Source: Mixta intestinalis (GTDB lineage Bacteria > Pseudomonadota > Gammaproteobacteria > Enterobacterales > Enterobacteriaceae). Taken from it: a DNA stretch of 64,000 nt. The position numbers and the translations under genes are program-made. Below the pieces are notes generated by a model that was not told the DNA's origin, did not search any database, and saw only the letters and a list, made by a program, of their open reading frames with translations. Positions 24,602 to 33,007 of this stretch are shown one piece after another (position 1 is the stretch's first letter; every line of letters starts with the position of its first letter). The stretch is from NCBI RefSeq assembly GCF_009914055.1, contig NZ_CP028271.1, positions 4,030,001 through 4,094,000 on the forward strand. Reading direction: 5' to 3'.

Positions 24602-26955
24602 TGTCGCAGGCGGTCTCGCTACAGCTGGAAAACGGCCTGCGGGTAGAGTTGTGCTGTGATGCGCAGGCGAGCGAGGCTGCGGCGCTAATTCAGGTTGCCA
24701 GCGGCAGCGACGACGAACCGGCGCGCTGGCCCGGTCTGGCGCATCTGCTGGAACATATGCTGTTTACCGGCAGCCGCAGTTTTAGCGGTGCGCAGCGGCT
24801 GATGAACTGGGTGCCTGCGCAGGGCGGACGGCTTAACGCCACCACCCATGCCGATCGCACCGCCTTCTTCTTCACCCTGACGCCCGCCGCGCTAAGCGCG
24901 GGGCTGGCGCGGCTGATTGATATGCTGGCGTCTCCGCTGCTGACCGCTGAGGCGCTGGTGCAGGAAACGGCGGTGATTGACGCAGAGTATCGTCTGCTGT
25001 GCACGGACGCGCAGACGCTTAGCGGCGTGGCGCAGCGCCATCTCTTTAGTGGCCCGTCCGCGCTGCACCGTTTCCATGTCGGCGATCGTACCAGCTTCGG
25101 CGAGGATTTGCCTGCGCTGAGGCAGGCGCTACGCCAGTTTCATCAGCAACACTATCACGCAGGCAACATGACGCTCTGGCTGCTGGGACCGCAGCCGTTG
25201 AACGAACTGGAAACGCTGGCGCGGCAGTATGGTGCGGCGCTGCCGATGGCGCAGCCGCAGCCGGATGGCAAGTCCGCGATGTTACAGCCACGGGGCGATG
25301 CGGCGATGAATATCAGCGGCGTGCCGCAGCTACGGCTGACCTTTGCATTAAACCGCTGGCAGGAGAGCGCTACCGGGCACTGTGCGCTGCTGCGCATATT
25401 GCTGTGTGATGAGGCGGAAGGTGGGCTGCTGGCGCATCTGCGCACGCATGCCGACTGTGACGGTGCGCATCTGGAGCTGTGCTGGCGCGGCGGCGGCGCG
25501 GCGCTGCTGACCGTTGGCTTTGATATTCTTCAGGTAAATCCGCCGACAGCGTTACCGGAGGCGGCGCTGCGCCAGTGGCTGGAGCGGCTGAAATCGCTAA
25601 GCGTGACTCAACTCACGCACTATCTTCAGCTGGCGCAGCAGCGTTTTAGCGCGCTCAGCCCGCTCGATCGGCTGCGTGAGGCGGCCTTCGGTTTCGCGCC
25701 GCCGCAACGGATTGATCCCGATGGCTGGCAGGCGTTTCTGACGCAGCTACACAGCGCCGCCGTCAGCCGCCTGTGGCTGGCAGAGAAGGTTACCGGTGAG
25801 CCGCAGTCGTCGGCGGGTTTTACCTTTATCCGCGCCCCTTTTCCCTCTTCGCTATCCACCGCTCAGCCGCCGCTGGCGCTGCGCTTCTGGCCCTTTCCTG
25901 CACCCGCGTTGCCTGAAAGTTTGCCGCATACCGCTGCGCCGCTCAGCCATATTACCGACGCCGCGCCTGGCGTATTAACCCTGCGCCCGTGCCCGGAAAC
26001 GCCCATTAGCGATGCGCTGGGCTATACGATCCAGGCGGCGCTGCGCGCGCTGGCGGCGAGCCTGGCGCATCAGGGTGTGCAGCTGAGCGTTGAGCGGCAA
26101 CAGGATATCTGGCAGCTACAGCTGAGCGGTGAGCCAGCACTCATGCAGGCGGCGCTGGCGGCGATGTCGTCACGACTGGCATCGCTGCCGGAGCAAAAGA
26201 TCCTGCCATCGGAGCGGGGAGAGATTGCGATACGTCGCCTGTTGAAGCAGCTACCGCGCTGGCTGACGGCAACACAGCCGCTCTGCAACGACCTGCAACA
26301 CAGCGTCTGGCAGGCGGCGCTAACGGGCGGCGATCGGACGCAGCTTCAGGCGCTGTCGCATCTGCTTAGTCTGATGCCGATGCGCATCAGGCAGGCTGAA
26401 AACTGGCTGCGTTTTGATGCGCTGGCCGGGGGCGAATATCGGCTGACGCAGGTAAAAGGCGATAGCGCACTGCTGCTGTTCTGCCCGCTTGCCCAGCCGG
26501 ACAGCGAGGCGCAGCTGGCGTGGCGTTTGCTGGCACAAATTTATCAGCCGCGTTTTTTCCAGCGTTTGCGCACGGAGCAACAGACAGGCTATGTAGTAAG
26601 CTGCCGCTTTCATCAAACCGCCGACCGTATCGGCGTGCTGTTTGCGCTTCAGTCACCTTCGCTGAAAGCGGCGGCGCTGCGTCAACATATTGAACGCTTT
26701 CTGGTACAGAGTGAGAGTGATATCGCCGGGTTAAGCGCTGAAGAACTGGCGCAGAGCCGCGAACGGCTCTGGCAGCAGCTTCAGCCGCAGGGCGATGCGC
26801 TGACGCGTGCGCGTCAGAGGCTGGCCTTCGCGCCATTAACGACGCCGCTGGCGTGGCAGACGCTACAGCGGCTTGATAATGACGCGCTGCTTGCCTGGCA
26901 CCGTAAGCTGAGCGATGCGGCAGGCTGGCAGCTCTGCGTGGCCGAAAGCGATTAA
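24601..26955 (+). CDS. pqqF: PQQ operon peptidase PqqF (M16 family)
   Basis: 784-residue zinc endopeptidase thought to release the crosslinked Glu-Tyr from PqqA. The inverted zinc motif HLLEH (HxxEH) lies near residue 48 with the downstream glutamate in ETAVIDAEYR. The protein has the two-half M16 layout, and a remnant second domain with RTEQQTGYVVSCRF near residue 660. Its ATG overlaps the pqqE stop. Its stop overlaps the end of the convergent GGDEF gene by 4 bp. Confidence 0.95.
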   Translation: MSQAVSLQLENGLRVELCCDAQASEAAALIQVASGSDDEPARWPGLAHLLEHMLFTGSRSFSGAQRLMNWVPAQGGRLNATTHADRTAFFFTLTPAALSAGLARLIDMLASPLLTAEALVQETAVIDAEYRLLCTDAQTLSGVAQRHLFSGPSALHRFHVGDRTSFGEDLPALRQALRQFHQQHYHAGNMTLWLLGPQPLNELETLARQYGAALPMAQPQPDGKSAMLQPRGDAAMNISGVPQLRLTFALNRWQESATGHCALLRILLCDEAEGGLLAHLRTHADCDGAHLELCWRGGGAALLTVGFDILQVNPPTALPEAALRQWLERLKSLSVTQLTHYLQLAQQRFSALSPLDRLREAAFGFAPPQRIDPDGWQAFLTQLHSAAVSRLWLAEKVTGEPQSSAGFTFIRAPFPSSLSTAQPPLALRFWPFPAPALPESLPHTAAPLSHITDAAPGVLTLRPCPETPISDALGYTIQAALRALAASLAHQGVQLSVERQQDIWQLQLSGEPALMQAALAAMSSRLASLPEQKILPSERGEIAIRRLLKQLPRWLTATQPLCNDLQHSVWQAALTGGDRTQLQALSHLLSLMPMRIRQAENWLRFDALAGGEYRLTQVKGDSALLLFCPLAQPDSEAQLAWRLLAQIYQPRFFQRLRTEQQTGYVVSCRFHQTADRIGVLFALQSPSLKAAALRQHIERFLVQSESDIAGLSAEELAQSRERLWQQLQPQGDALTRARQRLAFAPLTTPLAWQTLQRLDNDALLAWHRKLSDAAGWQLCVAESD

Positions 26956-27911
26956 CGACGCGCTTTTTTATGCTGATACATGATGCCGTCGCTGTGGTTA
27001 AGCAGCGCGGCGAGCGGCTGTGGCTGCGCCGGATCGAACTCCACCATACCTACTGAAAAATCGAGGCGATAGCGCCGATCGAGCGGCTGCATATAGCGAT
27101 CCAGCTCGCTGCGAAACTCCGCCAGCCGTGCTTCCGCCTGCTGCTGATTGGTATCGATAAACAGCACCACAAACTCATCGCCGCCGAGACGGGCGAACAG
27201 CGCCGACTGACGGAAGCTGATCTTCAGCGCATCGGCAAAGTCCATCAGCGCCCGGTCGCCTTCACGATGACCGAAATCATCATTAATCTGCTTAAAACGA
27301 TCGAGATCGAAAAAGGCCAGGCTGGCGAAGCAGTGGCGCAGGGCACACTCCTGTAACAGCATCTGGCCGAGCGTCATAAAACCGCGCCGGTTAGAGATCT
27401 GCGTCAGTTCGTCAGAAGTCGCCGCCTGAAAGCTCACCAGCTCTGATTCCGCCATAGACGCGAGATCGCGCAGGGCGTGAATATCCTCTTCGCTGAAAGG
27501 ACGCGTTTTGCTGTCGAGAATACACAGCGTGCCTACTTTGGATCCGTTGGGCGCTCGCAGCGGGCAGCCGGCATAAAAGCGGATCTGTGGCTCTCCGGTA
27601 ACCAGCGGATTGTCGTAAAAACGCTCATCCTGACGCGCATCTTCAACAATCATCACGTCATCTTGCAGGATCGCATGACCGCAAAAAGAGATATCGCGTG
27701 CGGTTTGCGTTGCGCTGATGCCGTCGCCTGACTTAAACCATTGATGCTCGGCGTCCAGCAGGCTGACCACTGATGCCGAGACGTTAAACAGCCGCTTCGC
27801 CAGGCGCGTCAGACGATCGAAGCGCTCTTCGGCGGGCGTATTGAGCAGTTTCAGCGCGTGAAGCTCGTTCAGGCGCTGCGGCTCGTTTTCCGGGATTTCT
27901 GGTGTTTTCAT
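26952..27911 (-). CDS. Diguanylate cyclase with N-terminal GAF domain
   Basis: 319-residue cytoplasmic protein predicted to make cyclic-di-GMP. The GAF sensor domain spans about 20-155 (SLLDAEHQWFKSGDG, CGHAIL, GTLCILD). The GGDEF domain spans about 160-319 with an intact ARLGGDEFVVLF active site and FDLDRFKQIND metal-binding segment. The usual inhibitory site RxxD five residues upstream reads RQSA, so the aspartate is missing and product inhibition may be absent. The ATG at 27911 is preferred to a TTG 15 nt further upstream. No membrane segments are present. Confidence 0.9.
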   Translation of the reverse strand: MKTPEIPENEPQRLNELHALKLLNTPAEERFDRLTRLAKRLFNVSASVVSLLDAEHQWFKSGDGISATQTARDISFCGHAILQDDVMIVEDARQDERFYDNPLVTGEPQIRFYAGCPLRAPNGSKVGTLCILDSKTRPFSEEDIHALRDLASMAESELVSFQAATSDELTQISNRRGFMTLGQMLLQECALRHCFASLAFFDLDRFKQINDDFGHREGDRALMDFADALKISFRQSALFARLGGDEFVVLFIDTNQQQAEARLAEFRSELDRYMQPLDRRYRLDFSVGMVEFDPAQPQPLAALLNHSDGIMYQHKKARR

Positions 27912-28157
27912 AAAAAGGCCTATCAAACTTATAATTATTGTCGTGCCGTAACAGTATCGGTCAGAAAAGTCGCAACTTAAGGATTAAATGTCTCTGCCTG
28001 CCGCTGGCATGACGTCTGGCCGATAAGATCGACCTTAGTCGCTCAATGGAAGGTATACAACCTGAAGGGAAGATCTGAAGGTGGTAACGTCGCCTGTTGT
28101 TGGGCGTAGCGGCAGACGCAGGGCGCGGCACCCGTCACGCGCGCCGCCGCTTGTAAA

Positions 28158-28173
28158 GCGGCCCGCAGGCCGC
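28158..28173 (-). terminator. Probable hemB terminator
   Basis: GCGGCC and GGCCGC form a 6-bp GC stem with a 4-base loop just downstream of hemB. On the minus strand it is followed by TTT then mixed bases, so the T-run is short. Confidence 0.5.
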
Positions 28174-28181
28174 CGAAATGA

Positions 28182-29159
28182 TTACAGCAGGTTGCGTTCC
28201 GCCAGATCGAGCGCGAAGTAGCTGAAGATCACATCTGCACCTGCGCGTTTAATCGCGCCCAGGCTTTCCAGAATCACCGCATCTTCATTGATCGCGCCTG
28301 CCTGAGCGGCAAACTTGATCATCGCATACTCGCCGCTCACCTGATAGGCCGCCAGCGGCAGCTCGGTGCGCTCGCGGATATCACGCAGCACGTCCAGGTA
28401 GGCACCCGCCGGTTTTACCATCAGCGAATCCGCGCCTTCGGCAGCATCGATTAACGATTCGCGAATTGCTTCGCGGCGGTTCATCGGGTTCATCTGATAG
28501 GTTTTACGATCGCCCTTTAACGCGGTGCCTGCGGCTTCGCGGAACGGGCCGTAGAAGGAAGAAGCGAACTTGGTGGAGTAGGACATGATTGCGGTATCGG
28601 TAAAGCCCGCTTCATCCAGCGCGCGGCGAATAGCGGCAACCTGACCATCCATAGCGGCGGAAGGCGCGATAAAATCTGCGCCCGCCTGCGCAGCAACCAC
28701 CGCCTGCTTGCCGAGGTTAATCAACGTCGCGTCATTATCCACGCCGTGATCGCACAGGACGCCGCAGTGACCGTGCGAGGTATATTCACAGAAGCAGGTA
28801 TCGGACATGACGATCATTTCCGGCACCGCGTCTTTACAGATGCGCGACATCCGCGCCACCAAGCCGTTCTCCTGCCAGGCATCGCTGCCGGTGGCGTCGG
28901 TGTGATGAGAAATCCCGAAGGTCATTACCGAGCGGATACCCGCTTTGGCGATGCGCTCAATTTCCCAGGCCAGACGTTTTTCCGGGATACGCATAACGCC
29001 CGGCATCGCGTCGATGGCTTTGTAGTCGTCCACGCCTTCTTCAACGAAGATCGGCAGGGCCAGGTCGCTGCGGCTCAGGGTAGTTTCCTGGAACATCTCG
29101 CGCAGCGCGGCACTTTTGCGGAGCCTTCTGGGGCGATTAATTAAGGAGAATTCAGACAT
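28182..29159 (-). CDS. hemB: Delta-aminolevulinic acid dehydratase (porphobilinogen synthase)
   Basis: Condenses two 5-aminolevulinate molecules to porphobilinogen in haem biosynthesis. It has 325 residues from MSEFSLINRPRRLRKS (E. coli 324). Zinc-ligand cysteines are seen in DTCFCEYTSHGHCGVL around residues 118-132. The Schiff-base lysines are in YSTKFAS (around 195) and LMVKPAG (around 247). The frame continues 171 nt upstream without family similarity, and AAGGAGAA precedes the chosen ATG. Confidence 0.97.
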   Translation of the reverse strand: MSEFSLINRPRRLRKSAALREMFQETTLSRSDLALPIFVEEGVDDYKAIDAMPGVMRIPEKRLAWEIERIAKAGIRSVMTFGISHHTDATGSDAWQENGLVARMSRICKDAVPEMIVMSDTCFCEYTSHGHCGVLCDHGVDNDATLINLGKQAVVAAQAGADFIAPSAAMDGQVAAIRRALDEAGFTDTAIMSYSTKFASSFYGPFREAAGTALKGDRKTYQMNPMNRREAIRESLIDAAEGADSLMVKPAGAYLDVLRDIRERTELPLAAYQVSGEYAMIKFAAQAGAINEDAVILESLGAIKRAGADVIFSYFALDLAERNLL

Positions 29160-29477
29160 AATAATTGGCTGTACAGGTGAAAAAGTTAGCATAGTGTACG
29201 CGCTTTTAGCATCACGGGTAAAACTTCCCGTGCTGGCAGCGCCGCCTGTTTTCGGCACGCTGACCGTTCGGTTGCGCAGTATTAACAGGCAGTTAACAAC
29301 AAAACGCGTAATATGCCAAAGCGCTATCAAAGGCGGTTGTTAATATGAAAAATCATTATTTTTAACAGGGCTTGAAAACGTCAACCCGGTACATAAATAA
29401 GGTAACGGAAAGGTTGCTTTCCCTGCAAAATTAAACTTTTGATTGCTCACAGTTATTGAGATTTCAGGAGGTTAATC
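29160..29477. promoter_or_regulatory. Divergent hemB/hsp20 control region
   Basis: 318 bp without a gene. It holds a candidate sigma-32 promoter for the heat-shock gene and a small hairpin in its leader (GGAAAG and CTTTCC near 29407-29422). A strong AGGAGG ribosome site lies just before the start. The hemB promoter is not assigned. Confidence 0.6.
29371..29399 (+). promoter_or_regulatory. Candidate sigma-32 heat-shock promoter
   Basis: CTTGAAAA at 29371-29378 matches the sigma-32 -35 element. ACATAAAT about 14 bp further is a partial match to the CCCCATnT -10 element. It is about 80 bp upstream of the small heat-shock gene. Confidence 0.5.
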
Positions 29478-29951
29478 ATGGCGTTCAAATCCCTCTCTTT
29501 GTTCCCTGACGTTGCCGATAGCCTGTTTTCCGATCGCTTCAACCGCATCGATCGACTGTTTAGCCAGCTGACCGGGGATGCACCCCTGGCTACCGTGCCC
29601 GCTTACGATATCAAACGCCTTGATGAGAGCCGTTATGCGATTACGCTTAGCGTACCGGGCTGGAAAGAAAACGAGCTGGAAATTAGCGCTACCGGCGGTC
29701 AACTGACCGTCAGCGGGAAACGAACAGAAGAACAGAGTCAGCCAGAGGAAAAAAGTGGCTGGCTGCATCGTGGTATCAGCCGTCACAACTTCAGCGTCAG
29801 CTACGGGTTGCCACAGCATGTGAAAGTGGAAGGCGCACGGCTGGAGAATGGCCTGCTGGAAATTGCCCTTTATCAGGAGATCCCTGAAAGCGAGAAACCA
29901 CGCAAAATCGCGATTGAAAGCCAGCAGCGCGTGATCGAACACAACGCCTGA
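29478..29951 (+). CDS. Small heat-shock protein, Hsp20/alpha-crystallin family
   Basis: 157-residue ATP-independent holdase that binds unfolding proteins and passes them to the Hsp70/ClpB system. The alpha-crystallin domain spans about residues 40-135 (YDIKRLDESRYAITLSVPGWKENELEIS, GWLHRGISRHNFSVSYGLP, ARLENGLLEIAL) and ends with the I-x-I-type tail KIAIESQ. It resembles E. coli IbpA in layout but is about 20 residues longer and clearly diverged, so no symbol is given. It is monocistronic with a strong terminator. Confidence 0.92.
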   Translation: MAFKSLSLFPDVADSLFSDRFNRIDRLFSQLTGDAPLATVPAYDIKRLDESRYAITLSVPGWKENELEISATGGQLTVSGKRTEEQSQPEEKSGWLHRGISRHNFSVSYGLPQHVKVEGARLENGLLEIALYQEIPESEKPRKIAIESQQRVIEHNA

Positions 29952-29968
29952 CAGTAAAACCGTTATTG

Positions 29969-29992
29969 CCCCGGCCTGCGCCGGGGTTTTTT
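29969..29992 (+). terminator. Rho-independent terminator of the hsp20 gene
   Basis: CCCCGGC (29969-29975) and GCCGGGG (29980-29986) form a 7-bp stem with a 4-base loop, followed by six T residues. Confidence 0.93.
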
Positions 29993-30821
29993 ATGGCCTC
30001 AGCGCCTGCATTCTTGCCAGCTCTTTCGCATCGTGGCTGCAAAACAGCGTGATGTTTCCCTGCTGAGTGAGAGACAGCTCGCGCAGCCGCTGCTGGTTTT
30101 CCCGTCTGGCTGCGTTATCCACCGCCATCATCCACTGATAAAAACGCAGCCCCGGCGTGCAGCGGCGCGTTTGCTGATAGATTTCTCCACGATAAAACCA
30201 GGCGTCGCCGCCGTGTAGTAGCCAGCCGTCGCGCTGCTGGATCGCCACGCCCGCGTGACCCGGCGTATGGCCCGGTAGCGGAATCAGTAAAATTTCCGGC
30301 GGCAATCCTTGCAAGGCACTGACGGCGGCAAAACCCTGCCAGCTTTCTCCCTGCGGCTGGTAAGCCTGCCAGTGCGTCCGGGCAGGCCATTGTGCGGGGC
30401 GATAGCGCCGCTGCTGGAGCCAGCTATCGCGGTGACGGATGGTTTCCAGCTCCTGCTGCATCAGATGCACCTGGGCATGGGGAAAGTCGGTTAGCCCACC
30501 GGCGTGGTCAAAATCGAGATGGGTCAAAATGATATGGCGCACATCCTGTGGCTGAAAGCCGAGGCGCTTAATTTGCGCCAGCGCGCTGAGCTCCGGGCGG
30601 CGCTGAATATTATTGAAGCGGCGGAAGAAGGTGGCGATACGCGAATGACGCCCCATATCTTTCTCACCAAAACCGGTATCTACCAGTACCAGCCCGTCAC
30701 GATCGGTTTCAATCAGCAGACAGTGGCAAACCAGGTGAGCGTGCAGCCCTTTGCTGAAACCATCAAAAAGCGCGCCGCCAAAAGGACACATCGAACCACA
30801 GCTCAGGTGGTGTATCCGCAT
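29991..30821 (-). CDS. Metallo-beta-lactamase-fold hydrolase, lactonase-like
   Basis: 276-residue metalloenzyme. The motif ILTHLDFDHAGGL near residue 85 gives HxDxDH, a variant of HxHxDH in which the second metal His is Asp. LIPLPGHTPGH (around 180), HGGDAWF and SHDAKEL supply the remaining ligands. The arrangement resembles the AHL-lactonase/AttM branch, but substrate cannot be deduced. The ATG at 30821 is preceded by GAGGAGGAAGG; an upstream in-frame start adds only five residues and is less well placed. Confidence 0.85.
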   Translation of the reverse strand: MRIHHLSCGSMCPFGGALFDGFSKGLHAHLVCHCLLIETDRDGLVLVDTGFGEKDMGRHSRIATFFRRFNNIQRRPELSALAQIKRLGFQPQDVRHIILTHLDFDHAGGLTDFPHAQVHLMQQELETIRHRDSWLQQRRYRPAQWPARTHWQAYQPQGESWQGFAAVSALQGLPPEILLIPLPGHTPGHAGVAIQQRDGWLLHGGDAWFYRGEIYQQTRRCTPGLRFYQWMMAVDNAARRENQQRLRELSLTQQGNITLFCSHDAKELARMQALRP

Positions 30822-30921
30822 AGCCTTCCTCCTCAAGGTTAAAGAGTAAGTGTGGGCGCTAATAGGCCAGCAAGCCAGGCGGCAGATACCACGCCGGGCG
30901 TTGCATCGCGTTAAAAAAGGC

Positions 30922-30947
30922 GAAAAAAAGCCCCTCGTTGAGGGGCT
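30922..30947 (-). terminator. Rho-independent terminator of proP
   Basis: AGCCCCTC (30929-30936) and GAGGGGCT (30940-30947) form an 8-bp stem with a 3-base loop. On the minus strand it is followed by seven T residues, and it lies 58 bp after the proP stop. Confidence 0.93.
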
Positions 30948-31005
30948 GGGATAGTCGTTCAGGCCGGGTTACGCCGCAGTAAACCATTTTTGCATCGGCT
31001 TAAGA

Positions 31006-32511
31006 CTATTCGTTAATACGCGGATGCTGCTGAATCAGGAGTTTGCGCTTCTCCTCCAGACGCGCAATCTCTTCGGCAATATCGTCAATCTTCTGTTCGA
31101 TATTGTCGTGATGTTCCTGGAGAATTTCCCGCGCCTCTTCGATATCCGAAGCGGCAGGCGTCGCGCCTTTCAGCGGTTTGTTGGCCGTTTCCTTCATAGT
31201 AATACCGGTAATCAGGCCAATGACGGCAATCACCATCAGGTAATAGGCGGGCATATAAAGATCGTCAGTGGTTTCTACCAGCCAGGCGGCGAGCGTCGGC
31301 GTCAGGCCCGCAATCAGCACGGAGATATTAAAGGCGCTGGCGAGCGCACTGTAACGAATATGCGTGGGGAACATCGCCGGTAGCGATGAGGCCATCACGC
31401 CGGTAAAGGAGTTAAGGATTACCGCCAGGATTAGCAACCCGGCAAAAATCAGCCCCAGCACGTTGCTGTTGATCAGCATAAAGGCCGGGATCGCCAGCAG
31501 CAGCAGCGCGGTGCTGCCGATAATCACAAACGGGCGGCGGCCAATGCGGTCGCTCAGCAGTCCGATAATCGGCTGTACAAACAGCATACCGATCATAATC
31601 GCGATAATAATCAGCACGCCGTGATCTTCGGAGTAGTGCAGGTTATGCGACAGATAGCTTGGCATGTAGGTGAGCAGCATGTAGTAGGTTACGTTGGTGG
31701 CGATAACCAGGCCCACGCAGGCCAGCAGGCTTTTCCAGTGTTTAGTGGCGATTTCACGGAAAGAGACTTTCGGACCTTCGCGCAGCCCATCGCGATCGCC
31801 CTGTTCCAGCTTCTCTACGTGTTGCTGAAACGCCGGCGTTTCTTCCAGCGCATGACGCAGGTAGAGGCCGACGATCCCCAGCGGCAGCGCCAGGAAGAAC
31901 GGCAGACGCCAGCCCCAGGAGAGGAAGTTCTGCTCGCCGACGATAGTTGAAATCAGTACCACCACGCCCGCGCCCAGCACGAAACCGGCAATGGAACCGA
32001 AATCGAGCCAGCTACCCATAAAGCCGCGTTTACGGTCGGGAGAATACTCTGCGACGAAGATCGAGGCACCGGTATATTCGCCACCAACGGAGAAGCCCTG
32101 CGCCATTTTTGCCAGCAGCAGCAGAATCGGCGCCCAGATGCCGATTGAGGCGTAAGAGGGAATCAGACCGATACAGAAGGTACTGATCGACATGATAATA
32201 ATGGTGATTGACAGGATCTTCTGACGCCCGTACTTATCGCCCAGCATACCGAAGAAAAGGCCGCCCAGCGGACGGATAAGAAAGGGAACGGAGAAGGTAG
32301 CCAGCGCGGCGACCATCTGGACGCTGGGATCGGCACCGGGAAAGAAAATTTTACCTAAGGCGTAGGCGACAAAGCCATACACGCCGAAATCGAACCATTC
32401 CATCGCATTGCCTAACGAGGCCGCGGTGATAGCCTTGCGTAAACGAGCATCATCGATGATGGTCACGTCATCGAGCGCAATTGGTTTTACACGCTTCCTA
32501 CGTAGTTTCAT
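31006..32511 (-). CDS. proP: Osmoprotectant/proton symporter ProP
   Basis: Twelve-segment MFS transporter that imports proline, glycine betaine and ectoine at high osmolality. It has 501 residues (E. coli 500) and is nearly collinear with it: ITAASLGNAMEWFDFGVYGFVAYALGK near residue 30, GDKYGRQKIL, and KMAQGFSVGGEYTGASIFVAEY. The C-terminal 45 residues form the ProP-type antiparallel coiled coil (IEQKIDDIAEEIARLEEKR), which sets the osmotic threshold. The gene ends at a strong terminator. Confidence 0.96.
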   Translation of the reverse strand: MKLRRKRVKPIALDDVTIIDDARLRKAITAASLGNAMEWFDFGVYGFVAYALGKIFFPGADPSVQMVAALATFSVPFLIRPLGGLFFGMLGDKYGRQKILSITIIIMSISTFCIGLIPSYASIGIWAPILLLLAKMAQGFSVGGEYTGASIFVAEYSPDRKRGFMGSWLDFGSIAGFVLGAGVVVLISTIVGEQNFLSWGWRLPFFLALPLGIVGLYLRHALEETPAFQQHVEKLEQGDRDGLREGPKVSFREIATKHWKSLLACVGLVIATNVTYYMLLTYMPSYLSHNLHYSEDHGVLIIIAIMIGMLFVQPIIGLLSDRIGRRPFVIIGSTALLLLAIPAFMLINSNVLGLIFAGLLILAVILNSFTGVMASSLPAMFPTHIRYSALASAFNISVLIAGLTPTLAAWLVETTDDLYMPAYYLMVIAVIGLITGITMKETANKPLKGATPAASDIEEAREILQEHHDNIEQKIDDIAEEIARLEEKRKLLIQQHPRINE

Positions 32512-33007
32512 ATCATTCGCCCTGTGTTTTCTGATTTATATAATCTTAATATTCTCAACGGCGCGAACCGAAAGTTGAAACGGGCCAGATCGCGGCGTTG
32601 AGAAAATTTTATTAACGGCATCTTGCCAGCTCAGTTAGTAAAGTTTTGCAATAGTATCATAACGCAACAGTTACTTTCTGATTCCACAGTATATCGTCTG
32701 AACGAGGAAAATGTCATATCTGCGCTATTTCTGTCCGGGGAAGGCCAATAAACGCCAAAGGGAAACGGCGTGGACAGCATACTCTGCTGGGACGATCGAC
32801 AGCCGACTTTTGTTAAAATTTAGCAGCAAACGTTACGCTTTTCCGCTGGCTGACGGGTTTAAAAAGCGAAAATGTGGATAAGTCAGCAAGAGTAAGATTT
32901 ATCTTAGCCTGAACAGATAGCTGACCATTTATTTAGCATAATTTATTGTTAGCGGCGGGAGGGAATAGCGCCGCCTGGGCAGCAGCGCTGGTTACGATTG
33001 GGTCAGA
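32512..33007. promoter_or_regulatory. Gene-free region between uxuA and proP
   Basis: 496 bp. In E. coli proP has two promoters, one under CRP/osmotic control and one RpoS/Fis-dependent, so a long control region is expected. A short GC hairpin near 32952-32974 is a weak candidate for the uxuA end. A TGTGGATAA sequence at 32873 matches a DnaA box, but nothing around it resembles an origin. Confidence 0.5.

Noticed and set aside
32873..32881. Perfect DnaA-box match upstream of proP
   Set aside because: A single 9-mer with no DnaA-box cluster, AT-rich unwinding element or replication gene nearby; not evidence of an origin.
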